Source: Streptomyces fungicidicus (GTDB taxonomy: Bacteria > Actinomycetota > Actinomycetes > Streptomycetales > Streptomycetaceae). Taken from it: a stretch of 64,000 nucleotides of DNA. The notes under the pieces are model-generated. The model was not told where the DNA came from. It saw nothing but the letters and a program-made list of their open reading frames with translations, and ran no database searches. Shown piece after piece: positions 32,459-41,049 of this stretch. Each line of letters begins with the position of its first letter. Position 1 is the stretch's first letter. The DNA lies in the NCBI RefSeq assembly GCF_003665435.1, contig NZ_CP023407.1, forward strand, positions 4,823,501-4,887,500. The letters are read 5' to 3'. Made by a program: the position numbers and the translations under genes.

Positions 32459-33142
32459 ATGTACGAACTCAGAGGCGTCACCCGGCGCTACACGCGAGGC
32501 AAGGAGACCGTCAACGCCCTCGACGGCATCGACCTGACCATCCCCGACGGCGACCGGCTCGTCATCCAGGGCCCCACCGGCGGCGGCAAGTCCACGCTGC
32601 TGCAGATGCTGGGCGGGCTGGACCGGCCCAGTTCCGGCGAGATCGTCCTGGACGGCACCGACCTGGCCGCGCTGCCCGAGGCGAGGCTCACCCGGGTCCG
32701 CAGCGAGAGCATCGGCTTCGTCTTCCAGTCGTTCAACCTGATTCCCACGCTCACCGCGCAGGAGAACGTCGAGACCGCGCTCGTCCCGCTCGGCGTGAAG
32801 GCCGGGCAGCGGCGGGAGAAGGCCGCCGAGGCGCTGGCGTCGGTCGGCCTGGGCGAGCGGCTCGGGCACCTGCCCGGCGAGATGTCCGGCGGTCAGCAGC
32901 AGCGGGTGGCCATCGCGCGGGCGCTGGTGAAGGAGCCGAAGGTGCTGCTCGCCGACGAACCCACCGGAAACCTCGACGAGTCGATGCGCGACGAGATCAT
33001 GGACGTGCTGATCCGCATGTGGAAGGAACTGGGTCTCACCTTCGTCATGGTCACCCATGACTCGGCCATCGCGAAGGCCGCGCCGCGGCTGGCGACGATC
33101 CGCAAGGGGCGGATCACCGTGAAGGAGAACACCCGCGCCTGA
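32459..33142 (+). CDS. ABC transporter ATP-binding protein (MacB/LolD class)
   Basis: ATPase of 227 aa. Walker A is GPTGGGKST, the signature MSGGQQQR, Walker B VLLADEPTGNLD and the H-loop VTHD; the EPTGNLD variant is characteristic of the MacB/LolD/FtsE branch. It powers the FtsX-type permease encoded just before it. The ATG at 32459 has AGGAG nine bases upstream, and a stable hairpin separates the two genes. No regulator or two-component gene is adjacent, unlike many antibiotic-sensing exporters of this class. Confidence 0.93.
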   Translation: MYELRGVTRRYTRGKETVNALDGIDLTIPDGDRLVIQGPTGGGKSTLLQMLGGLDRPSSGEIVLDGTDLAALPEARLTRVRSESIGFVFQSFNLIPTLTAQENVETALVPLGVKAGQRREKAAEALASVGLGERLGHLPGEMSGGQQQRVAIARALVKEPKVLLADEPTGNLDESMRDEIMDVLIRMWKELGLTFVMVTHDSAIAKAAPRLATIRKGRITVKENTRA

Positions 33143-33233
33143 CGAGAAGGACGCCAACCCCGCGGTTGTGTAACGGAGTTCCGGCGGAGGTATTACAGCC
33201 TCCCGTCGACTTCGGCACCCTTTCCGGTGTCCC

Positions 33234-33263
33234 TTGAGACGCTTGATCACCCCTCGGCATACT
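33234..33263 (+). promoter_or_regulatory. Vegetative-type promoter of the subtilase gene
   Basis: TTGAGA (33234-33239) and CATACT (33258-33263) are 18 bases apart, close to consensus. GATCAC and GTGATC flanks at 33245-33250 and 33266-33271 form an inverted repeat over the -10 region that might bind a regulator. The leader would be about 80 bases. Confidence 0.5.
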
Positions 33264-33351
33264 TCGTGATCCGGGGGGTGCGCGCATGCGTACGAGACCA
33301 CCCCCGGCCGGGTGATGTCGAGTTCGCCCGGCGACTTCGCTAGGGGGAACC

Positions 33352-36300
33352 TTGCGCAGACAAGTGAAGAGAGCGTGCGTGGGCACGGTCGCCGCGGCCG
33401 CCGCCGTGGCGCTCGCCGCGGGCATGGCCGGCCCGGCGTCGGCGAACGGGGAGGGAACGGCCGCCGCCGCGGCCTCGAAGGCGTCCGCGCCGAAGGCCAA
33501 GCACCGGATCACGCTGATCACCGGTGACCGGGTCGCGGTGGACGGCAAGGGCCGCGTGGTCGGCCTGGAGCGGGCCGAGGGCCGGGAGCACATACCCGTC
33601 CAGGTCCGCAGGAGCGGCGGACACACCCTCGTGGTGCCGGCGGACGCCGCCCGGCTGATCGCGAGCGGCAAGCTGGACCAGCGGCTCTTCGACATCACCG
33701 AGCTCAACAAGGCCAGGACCCGCAGCTCCCAGAAGCAGGGCCTGAAGGTCATCGTCGGCTACAAGGGCACCGCCCAGGCCACCAAGGCCGACGTCCGCGA
33801 CGCGGGTACGGTCCGCCGGACCCTGAAGACCCTGAACGCGGACGCGGTGCAGACCCCGCACGAGGCGACGCCGCAGCTGTGGGACGCCGTCACCAACGGC
33901 GACCGCACCGCCTCCGGCGTCGCCCACGTCTGGCTCGACGGCGTCCGCAAGGCCGGCCTCGACAAGTCGGTGGCGCAGATCGGCACGCCCAAGGCGTGGG
34001 CGGCCGGTTACGACGGCAAGGGCGTCCGGATCGCCGTCCTGGACACCGGTGTCGACGCCACCCACGCGGACCTGAAGGGCCAGGTGACCGCGTCGAAGAA
34101 CTTCACCTCCGCGGCCACCGCCGGCGACAAGGTCGGCCACGGCACCCATGTCGCGTCCATCGCGGCCGGCACGGGCGCCAAGTCCGGCGGCAAGTACAAG
34201 GGTGTCGCGCCGGGCGCCAAGATCCTCAACGGCAAGGTCCTCGACGACTCCGGATTCGGCGACGACTCCGGCATCCTCGCGGGCATGGAGTGGGCGGCCG
34301 CGCAGGGCGCGGACGTCGTCAACATGAGCCTGGGCGGCGGTGACACGCCCGAGATCGACCCGCTGGAGGCGGCGGTCAACAAGCTGTCCGCCGAGAAGGG
34401 CGTCCTGTTCGCCATCGCGGCCGGCAACGAGGGCCCGCAGTCGATCGGTTCGCCCGGCAGCGCGGACGCCGCCCTCACCGTCGGCGCCGTCGACGACAAG
34501 GACAAGCTCGCCGACTTCTCCTCCACCGGCCCCCGCGTCGGCGACGGCGCCCTCAAGCCGGACGTCACCGCTCCCGGCGTGGACATCACGGCCGCCTCGG
34601 CGAAGGGCAACGAGATCGCCAAGGAGGTCGGCGAGAGCCCGGCCGGCTACATGTCCATCTCCGGTACGTCGATGGCGACCCCGCACGTCGCGGGCGCGGC
34701 GGCGATCCTGAAGCAGCAGCACCCGGAGTGGACGTACACGGAGCTGAAGGGCGCGCTCACCGGCTCCACCAAGGACGGCAAGTACACGCCGTTCGAGCAG
34801 GGTTCGGGCCGGATCCAGGTCGACAAGGCGATCAAGCAGACGGTGATCGCCGAACCGGTGTCGCTGAGCTTCGGTGTGCAGCAGTGGCCGCACACCGACG
34901 ACAAGCCGGACACCCGGCAGCTCACCTACCGCAACCTGGGCACCCAGGACGTCACGCTGAAGCTGACGTCGACCGCCACCGGCCCGAAGGGCAAGGCGGC
35001 CCCGGCCGGCTTCTTCACCCTCGGCGCCACCACGGTGACGGTCCCCGCGGGCGGCAAGGCCGCCGTCGACCTCACCGTCGACACCCGGCTGGGCGGCACG
35101 GCCGACGGCGCGTACTCGGCGTACGTGGTCGCGACGGGCGGCGGGCAGACCGTGCGCACGGCGGCCGCCGTGCAGCGCGAGGCCGAGTCGTACGACGTGA
35201 CGCTGAAGTTCCTCGACCGCGCCGGCAAGCCGGCCGTCAACTACGTGGCCGGCCTGGCCGGTCTCTCCGGCCTGGGCGCCGACCGGTACTACCAGCCCTA
35301 CGACCCGGACGGCACCGTCACCGTGCGCGTCCCCAAGGGCGGTTACGTCCTGGACACCGGGATCTTCGTCAGCGCGGACCCGGAGAAGTACGAGGGCGCC
35401 GACTGGCTCGCCCAGCCCAAGCTGAACGTCACCAAGAACACGACGGTCACGCTGGACGCCCGCAAGGCCAAGCCGGTCAGCATCACCGTGCCGGAGAAGT
35501 CGGCCAAGCCGGAGTTCGCCTCCGCCGACTACACCGTCGAGACGAAGAACTCGGCCTTCGCCTTCGGCTGGTGGCTGGACTCGTACGACAACTTCCGGTC
35601 CGCGCACCTCGGTCCCGAGATCACCGACGGCTCGCTGAGCCAGCAGTGGGACGCCCACTGGACCAAGGGCTCCAAGGAGCAGTACGACACCGTCAGCGGC
35701 GCCAAGGTCAAGAAGGTCGCCACCGGCTACACCCGGCACTACAAGGCGGGCGACCTCGCCACCGTGAAGGTCGGCATGGGCGCCGCGGCGAGCGGCAAGA
35801 AGGGCTCCGTCGGCGCCATGGGCATGCTGCCCGGCAGCATGAGCGGCTCCGCGATCGCCATTCCGCAGAAGCTGCCCGGCACCCGCACGCTGCACCTGTC
35901 CACCGCGGGCGGCGTGAGGTGGGACCTCGACTTCGAGCAGCAGGGCGGCGTCGACGAGGACGGCTGGCCGGTCGGCGACGCCGGCTACCTCATCGGTTCC
36001 GAGAAGGCCTACAAGGCGGGCAAGTCGTACAAGGAGACCGTGAACACGGCGGTCTTCGGGCCGCGGATCACCTCGGACTACGGCATCTTCCGTGAGGGCA
36101 ACAGCATCTCCGGGCTCCTCCCGCTGTTCGCCGACGGCAAGGGCCACCTGGGCTCCTCGGTGTACACCTCGGTCACCACCAGCCTCTACCGCAACGGCAA
36201 GAAGGTCGGCTCGCACAGCGACCCGCTGGAGGGGGAGAAGGAGTTCAAGGTCCCGTCCGCGGACGCCTCCTACAAGCTGACCACCTCGGTCAAGCGCAGC

Positions 36301-36681
36301 GTCAAGGTCGCGGCCGCGTCCACGCGGATCGACGCGAGCTGGACCTTCCGCTCCAAGAAGACCACCGGCCTCAAGCAGCTGCCCGCCTCCACCGTCCGCT
36401 TCAACGCGGCCACCGGACTGGACAGCAAGGTGACGGCCGGCAAGAAGGCCACCGTCCCGGTCTCCGTGGAGGGCGCCGCCAAGGGCAAGAACCTCAAGTC
36501 CCTGTCGGTGTACGTCTCCTACGACTACGGCAAGACCTGGAAGAAGACCACGGTCAAGGGCGGGAAGATCACCGTCAAGAACCCGGCGAAGGGGAAGGCC
36601 ATCTCCTTCCACGCCAAGATCGCCGACAAGAAGGGCAACAAGTCGACGATCTCGATCTACAACGCCTACTACGGCAAGTAG
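33352..36681 (+). CDS. Secreted subtilisin-like serine protease (S8 family)
   Basis: Large secreted protease of 1109 aa. It has a signal peptide (cut near SANG, residue 33), then a propeptide with the conserved HRITLITGDRVAVDG. The S8 catalytic domain carries Asp231 in IAVLDTGVDATH, His263 in GHGTHVAS, oxyanion Asn359 in IAAGNEGPQ and Ser440 in SGTSMATPHVAGAA. More than 600 residues of beta-rich C-terminal domains follow, ending in a Lys-rich module with repeated KG/TVK motifs. The start is a TTG at 33352 behind GGGGGA. Likely an extracellular enzyme for protein use or developmental lysis. Confidence 0.93.
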   Translation: MRRQVKRACVGTVAAAAAVALAAGMAGPASANGEGTAAAAASKASAPKAKHRITLITGDRVAVDGKGRVVGLERAEGREHIPVQVRRSGGHTLVVPADAARLIASGKLDQRLFDITELNKARTRSSQKQGLKVIVGYKGTAQATKADVRDAGTVRRTLKTLNADAVQTPHEATPQLWDAVTNGDRTASGVAHVWLDGVRKAGLDKSVAQIGTPKAWAAGYDGKGVRIAVLDTGVDATHADLKGQVTASKNFTSAATAGDKVGHGTHVASIAAGTGAKSGGKYKGVAPGAKILNGKVLDDSGFGDDSGILAGMEWAAAQGADVVNMSLGGGDTPEIDPLEAAVNKLSAEKGVLFAIAAGNEGPQSIGSPGSADAALTVGAVDDKDKLADFSSTGPRVGDGALKPDVTAPGVDITAASAKGNEIAKEVGESPAGYMSISGTSMATPHVAGAAAILKQQHPEWTYTELKGALTGSTKDGKYTPFEQGSGRIQVDKAIKQTVIAEPVSLSFGVQQWPHTDDKPDTRQLTYRNLGTQDVTLKLTSTATGPKGKAAPAGFFTLGATTVTVPAGGKAAVDLTVDTRLGGTADGAYSAYVVATGGGQTVRTAAAVQREAESYDVTLKFLDRAGKPAVNYVAGLAGLSGLGADRYYQPYDPDGTVTVRVPKGGYVLDTGIFVSADPEKYEGADWLAQPKLNVTKNTTVTLDARKAKPVSITVPEKSAKPEFASADYTVETKNSAFAFGWWLDSYDNFRSAHLGPEITDGSLSQQWDAHWTKGSKEQYDTVSGAKVKKVATGYTRHYKAGDLATVKVGMGAAASGKKGSVGAMGMLPGSMSGSAIAIPQKLPGTRTLHLSTAGGVRWDLDFEQQGGVDEDGWPVGDAGYLIGSEKAYKAGKSYKETVNTAVFGPRITSDYGIFREGNSISGLLPLFADGKGHLGSSVYTSVTTSLYRNGKKVGSHSDPLEGEKEFKVPSADASYKLTTSVKRSVKVAAASTRIDASWTFRSKKTTGLKQLPASTVRFNAATGLDSKVTAGKKATVPVSVEGAAKGKNLKSLSVYVSYDYGKTWKKTTVKGGKITVKNPAKGKAISFHAKIADKKGNKSTISIYNAYYGK

Positions 36682-36690
36682 GCGCTGAAC

Positions 36691-36729
36691 GCACGGCCCG
36701 CCGGGAGCACCGCTCCCGGCGGGCCGTGC
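36691..36729. terminator. 18-bp perfect hairpin after the subtilase gene
   Basis: Arms 36691-36708 and 36712-36729 pair perfectly around a 3-base loop, between convergent genes. Confidence 0.82.
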
Positions 36730-36733
36730 CGCG

Positions 36734-37645
36734 TCAGCCGGCCGACGCGGACGTCCCCGACCGCCTCGCGTCGGCGCCCCAGCTGCCCAGCAGCCGCAGC
36801 GCCTCGGCCGACGGGGTGTCCGGCTCCGCGAAGTACGTGACCAGCGACTGCCCGCTGTCGTCCCCGGAGGGGCGGAACGACTCCCAGAGCAGGGTCAGCT
36901 CCCCGACCAGCGGATGCCTCAGGCGCTTCACGCCGTGGCTCTTCTCCTTGACGTCGTGCGCCGCCCACAGCCTGCGGAACTCCTCGCTCTTCACGGAGAG
37001 CTCGCCGACCAGGGCGGACAGCTGCGGGTCCTCCGGATGCAGGCCCGCGTCCATGCGCAGATAGGCCACCATGTCGGCCGCCTTCTGGTCCCACTCCACG
37101 AACAGCTCCCGGTGGTCCGGGTTCAGGAACACCAGCCGCGCCCAGTTCCGCTCCTGCGCCGGAAGTTTCTCCCAGTCGCCGAAGACCGCCGCCGCCATCC
37201 CGTTCCAGGCGAGGATCTCCGAGCGCCGGCCCACGACGTACGCCGGGACCGTGTCCATCGACGCCAGCAGGTGCCGCAGCGCCGGGCGGGGCCTGTCGGT
37301 CCGGGCCGCCGGCTTCCTCCGCTGCCGCTTCGGCTTCGCCAGATGCGTGAGATGGGTCCGCTCGGCGTCGGTGAGACGCAGGGCACGCGCGATCGAGTCC
37401 AGCACCTCCACCGAGACGTTCTGCCCGTTGCCTTGCTCCAGGCGCGTGTAGTACGCGACGGACACCCCGGCGAGCTGCGCCAGCTCCTCGCGGCGCAGGC
37501 CGGGCACCCGGCGGTGCCGTCCGAAGTCCGGCAGGCCCATGTCCTGCGGCTTCAGCCGGGCCCGCCGGGTGCGCAGGAACTCGCTCAGTTCCGCTCGCGG
37601 GTCCAGACCGCCGGGGCCCGTCGGTGAGGTGTGCTGCTCGTCCAT
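36734..37645 (-). CDS. MmyB-type helix-turn-helix regulator
   Basis: Transcriptional regulator of 303 aa. An XRE-type helix-turn-helix lies at about residues 50-110 (GLRREELAQLAGVSVAYYTRLEQG), and the rest matches the MmyB-like ligand-binding domain (PAYVVGRRSEILAWNGMAAAVFGDW, ERNWARLVFLNPDHRELF). Members often control a neighbouring dehydrogenase and respond to small lipophilic ligands. It is divergent from the alcohol dehydrogenase gene; the 173-bp spacer contains two GTACGCAC repeats (about 37665 and 37693) that could be its binding sites. ATG at 37645. Confidence 0.9.
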   Translation of the reverse strand: MDEQHTSPTGPGGLDPRAELSEFLRTRRARLKPQDMGLPDFGRHRRVPGLRREELAQLAGVSVAYYTRLEQGNGQNVSVEVLDSIARALRLTDAERTHLTHLAKPKRQRRKPAARTDRPRPALRHLLASMDTVPAYVVGRRSEILAWNGMAAAVFGDWEKLPAQERNWARLVFLNPDHRELFVEWDQKAADMVAYLRMDAGLHPEDPQLSALVGELSVKSEEFRRLWAAHDVKEKSHGVKRLRHPLVGELTLLWESFRPSGDDSGQSLVTYFAEPDTPSAEALRLLGSWGADARRSGTSASAG

Positions 37646-37818
37646 GTGTCCAGTATTCCCGGTCGTACGCACAACAGCCTGTCCCCGCCAGTGGTACGCA
37701 CGGCCAACGTAGGCAGAGCCGTGGGCTGGGTGAATGTCCGCGGACGTCGCAGGCTGGAGGCTGCTCCCGGCCGGACAGAAGGCGGCCGGGCGTACCACCC
37801 CACGAGGAGAGCCCCGCC

Positions 37819-38862
37819 ATGACCACTGTTGCCGCGTACGCCGCACCCGCCGCCAAGGCTCCGCTGGAGCGGACGACCATCGAGCGGCGCGAGGTCGGCG
37901 AGCACGACGTGCTGATCGACATCCGGTTCGCCGGGATCTGCCACTCCGACATCCACCAGGCCCGCGAGGGCTGGGGCGACGCCATCTTCCCGATGGTCCC
38001 CGGCCACGAGATCGCCGGCGTGGTCTCCGAGGTCGGGCCCGGTGTCACGGCGTTCCGGGCGGGCGACCGGGTGGGCGTCGGCTGCATGGTCGACTCCTGC
38101 CGCGAGTGCGAGAACTGCCGGGCCGGCCGGGAGCAGTACTGCACCGGCGGCGGCATGGTCGGCACCTACAACGCCCTGGGCAAGGACGGCGAGCCGACCT
38201 ACGGCGGCTACTCGCAGAAGATCGTCGTCGACGAGAACTACGTCGTCCGCATCCCCGACGGCCTCCCGCTCGACGTGGCCGCCCCGCTGCTGTGCGCCGG
38301 CATCACCACCTACTCCCCGCTGAAGCGCTGGGGCGCCGGTCCCGGCAAGAAGGTCGCGGTGCTCGGCATGGGCGGCCTCGGCCACATGGGCGTCAAGATC
38401 GCGCACGCGCTGGGCGCCGAGGTGACGGTGCTCTCGCAGTCCCTGCGCAAGAAGGACGACGGCCTGAAGCTGGGCGCCGACCACTACCGGGCCACCAGCG
38501 ACCCGAAGACCTTCGAGGAGCTGCGCGGGAGCTTCGACCTCATCCTGTCGACCGTGTCGGCCCCGCTGGACTTCGACGCCTACCTGTCCCTGCTGAGGAC
38601 GGAGGGCACGCTGGCCAACGTCGGCGCCCCCGAGGAGCCGGTCTCCCTCAACCTCTTCTCGGTGCTCGGCGGCGGCAAGACCCTCGCCGGATCCATGATC
38701 GGCGGCATCGCCGAGACCCAGGAGATGCTGGACTTCTGCGCCGAGCACGGCATCGGCGCGGAGATCGAGCTGATCGACGCGGCCGGGATCAACGAGGCGT
38801 ACGAGCGGGTCCTGAACAGCGACGTCCGCTACCGCTTCGTCATCGACACGGCGACGATCTGA
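37819..38862 (+). CDS. Zinc-dependent alcohol dehydrogenase (YahK/CAD-like)
   Basis: Medium-chain dehydrogenase of 347 aa reducing aldehydes or oxidising primary alcohols with NAD(P). Catalytic zinc ligands lie in GICHSDIHQAREGWG and VPGHEIAG, structural zinc cysteines in DSCRECENCRAGREQYC, and the Rossmann fold in VLGMGGLGHMGVKIA. The segment GGYSQKIVVDENYVVRIP is typical of the YahK/cinnamyl alcohol dehydrogenase branch. The ATG follows GAGGAG. It is divergent from the MmyB-type regulator, its probable controller, and ends in a 40-base palindromic terminator. Confidence 0.93.
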   Translation: MTTVAAYAAPAAKAPLERTTIERREVGEHDVLIDIRFAGICHSDIHQAREGWGDAIFPMVPGHEIAGVVSEVGPGVTAFRAGDRVGVGCMVDSCRECENCRAGREQYCTGGGMVGTYNALGKDGEPTYGGYSQKIVVDENYVVRIPDGLPLDVAAPLLCAGITTYSPLKRWGAGPGKKVAVLGMGGLGHMGVKIAHALGAEVTVLSQSLRKKDDGLKLGADHYRATSDPKTFEELRGSFDLILSTVSAPLDFDAYLSLLRTEGTLANVGAPEEPVSLNLFSVLGGGKTLAGSMIGGIAETQEMLDFCAEHGIGAEIELIDAAGINEAYERVLNSDVRYRFVIDTATI

Positions 38863-38881
38863 CGCCCGGCGCCGCCCCCGC

Positions 38882-38921
38882 CGCCCCCGCCTCCCCCCGG
38901 GCCCGGGGGGAGGCGGGGGCG
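38882..38921. terminator. 40-base perfect palindrome after the alcohol dehydrogenase gene
   Basis: A perfect self-complementary stretch made of two 20-base halves, almost entirely G and C, centred near 38901/38902. It can extrude as a cruciform or form a very stable RNA hairpin between convergent genes. Confidence 0.78.
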
Positions 38922-38940
38922 AGCGCGCTCCGGGGCGGGC

Positions 38941-39624
38941 TCAGCCGTCGCCGTACTCCACGTACAGCGGGCTGGCCACGATCAGTCCCGTGCCGCCGCG
39001 GCTGGTGAACCCGGTGGTGACGCGCGCGTAGCCGCGCATGGCCGCCGCGGTCTCCGGGTGCGTCTGTCCGTCGATGCGCTCCAGCAGGCCGCGCAGCGCC
39101 GTGATCAGCGACGGACGCCGTCCGTCCACGCCGGCGCCGAGGTCGTCGGAGAGGGCGGCCAGCAGTGCGCCGGGGGCGCTGGCATGGGTGCCGAGGAGGT
39201 TGCGCACCAGCGCGCCGGACTCCGGGGTCCCCTCGGTGACGCGCGGCAGCAGTCCCGTGATCAGGTGCTCCGCGGAGCCGTGCAGCAGCAGCCGCACGGG
39301 CCGGTCCGGGGCCGGGGTGTCCGCGAAGAACACCATGGCGGGATCGACGGTGTCCAGGGCGAAGTAGTTCAACGGCGCCTCGAAGGCCACCCATTGACCC
39401 GGCCGCAGGCCCTCCTCCGCGTACCAGCGGGCCGACTCCTCGACACGGCGCACGACCCGCGTCAGGTGTCTGCCCCTGAGGTCGGGGCCGGTGCCGGCCG
39501 GGGGGTCCACCTCCATGCCGCCGAAGGGCGTCGAGAAGCTGACCCGCTGGCGGGGCCAGGCGGACCGGAGTCCGGACAGGAACTGCGAGAGTTTCCGGTC
39601 GGACAGGTAGATCACTTCCTGCAC
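38941..39624 (-). CDS. Conserved hypothetical protein next to a Ser/Thr kinase gene
   Basis: A 227-aa soluble protein beginning VQEVIYLSDRKLSQFLS, followed by FGGMEVDPP, RVVRRVEESARWYAEEG, WVAFEAPLNYFALD and LLLHGSAEHLITG. I recall similar proteins in actinobacteria annotated only by a locus-type family name (SAVMC3_10250-like) and know no function. The GTG at 39624 has GGAG just upstream. It lies 34 bp downstream of the kinase gene on the same strand, so the two are probably one operon and the protein may be a substrate or partner of the kinase. Confidence 0.72.
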   Translation of the reverse strand: MQEVIYLSDRKLSQFLSGLRSAWPRQRVSFSTPFGGMEVDPPAGTGPDLRGRHLTRVVRRVEESARWYAEEGLRPGQWVAFEAPLNYFALDTVDPAMVFFADTPAPDRPVRLLLHGSAEHLITGLLPRVTEGTPESGALVRNLLGTHASAPGALLAALSDDLGAGVDGRRPSLITALRGLLERIDGQTHPETAAAMRGYARVTTGFTSRGGTGLIVASPLYVEYGDG

Positions 39625-39658
39625 TCCTGCTCCGTTCGTCAGAAGCCGAGGGGCCGTT

Positions 39659-40918
39659 TCACACGTCCTGCAGTCCGAGGAACTCGAACGCCGCCGTCGG
39701 CAGCAGTTCCGACGGCCGGTACATCCCGTCCGGTCCCGGTTCCATGTCACGCGCGATCCGGCGCAGCAGTTCCCCGAGTTCGGGGCGGACCGCGGGGTCC
39801 CGGCGCAGGCACTGCGCGACCACGCCGGCGAACTCCTCCGGCACGCCGGTCAGGTCGGGCTCCTCGGACTGCATGCGGATCATGGTGCGGACGGGGTCGC
39901 CGCCCGGGTAGGGGCTGCGTCCGGTGGCGGCGAAGACCAGCACCGCGCCCAGCGCGTACACGTCGCTCGCGGGCGTCACCTTCCGGGCGTCCTCCGCCTG
40001 CTCCGGCGACATGTACGCGGGGGTGCCCAGCGTGGTGTGGGCGACCGTCAGCTTGCTCGCCGCGACCGCGGCCGCCAGGGCGAGACCGAAGTCGATCACC
40101 CGCAGCCCGTCGACGCCGACCAGGACGTTGGACGGCTTGAGGTCCCGGTGGACGATCGCGGCGGCGTGCACGGACCGCAGCGCCTCGGCCAGCTGGGCGG
40201 CGACCCAGCGCAGGGCCCGCAGCGGCAGCGGACCGCACGCGTCGACGAAGTCCTGGAGGGAGGGCGCCGAGACGTAGGCCGTGGCCAGCCAGGGGATGTC
40301 CCCGGTGGTGTCCGCGTCCACCACCGGTGGTGCGTAGAACCCGTTCACGCCCCGGGCCGCGGCGACCTCCCGCTGGAAGCGTCTGCGGAACTCCGGGTCG
40401 TCGGCCAGCTCCTCCTTGACGACCTTGATCGCGAGCAGTCGGCCGGCCGGCGTCTGGCCCAGGAACACCCGGCCCATGGAACCGCTGCCGATCCGCCGCA
40501 GCACGGTGTAGGGCCCCACCGTCCGAGGGTCGAAGGACTGCAGGGGCTTCCAGCGGGAGGTGGGGTCCCACTCGTGGTGCTGCGGCCGGAGCACCGAGCC
40601 CGGCGGAGGGTTCCCCGCGGGCCGTCCGGGCCGGGGGAGGACGAAACGCTGCTCCGGCATGCGCTCGGGCGCGTACTCCACGGCGCCGGACACGGGATGC
40701 CCGGCGGTCACCGGTCCGGCGTCCGGGTCCGTGGCGAGCGCCCGGACGGTCCTGGCGGAGCCGGCGCCGAGCGCGTCCTTCAGCCTGCGGGCGACGGGCG
40801 CCTCGACCGTGGACGCGGCCGACCGCACGACCTCGCCGAGCTCCCGCATCCTGGCCATGACGACCTGGTCCTCGACCCCGAGCTCCCTGGCCAGTTCGTA
40901 GACCCGTACTTTCGGCAC
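39659..40918 (-). CDS. Ser/Thr protein kinase with N-terminal IF-2-like (IF2_N) domain
   Basis: Soluble Hanks-type kinase of 419 aa. The catalytic domain runs from about residue 135 to 400: glycine loop RIGSGSMGRVFLG, Lys165 in LLAIKVVK, HRDLKPSNVL (Asp259), DFGLA (Asp276) and TPAYMSPEQ. Residues 1-50 are unusual: MPKVRVYELARELGVEDQVV followed by MARMRELGE, a near copy of the start of Streptomyces initiation factor IF-2. A Pro/Arg-rich linker joins the two. There is no membrane helix and no PASTA domain. The GTG at 40918 follows GAGGAG. It is likely co-transcribed with the hypothetical gene downstream. Confidence 0.92.
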   Translation of the reverse strand: MPKVRVYELARELGVEDQVVMARMRELGEVVRSAASTVEAPVARRLKDALGAGSARTVRALATDPDAGPVTAGHPVSGAVEYAPERMPEQRFVLPRPGRPAGNPPPGSVLRPQHHEWDPTSRWKPLQSFDPRTVGPYTVLRRIGSGSMGRVFLGQTPAGRLLAIKVVKEELADDPEFRRRFQREVAAARGVNGFYAPPVVDADTTGDIPWLATAYVSAPSLQDFVDACGPLPLRALRWVAAQLAEALRSVHAAAIVHRDLKPSNVLVGVDGLRVIDFGLALAAAVAASKLTVAHTTLGTPAYMSPEQAEDARKVTPASDVYALGAVLVFAATGRSPYPGGDPVRTMIRMQSEEPDLTGVPEEFAGVVAQCLRRDPAVRPELGELLRRIARDMEPGPDGMYRPSELLPTAAFEFLGLQDV

Positions 40919-41049
40919 ACTCGACTCCTCGACCGGAGGCCCGGCTCGTGTTCGCAGGAGTCAAGACTATGTGGCCGGACGGGGCATTCTCCGGACGGAC
41001 GCGGGGGCGTCGCGCGGGTGTTGGCGCTCGGTGCGCGGTCGGTGCGCGC

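Noticed and set aside
33340..36612. Minus-strand open frame of 1090 codons
   Set aside because: It is antisense to the subtilase gene, has no recognisable domain and the opposite strand shows a full S8 triad.
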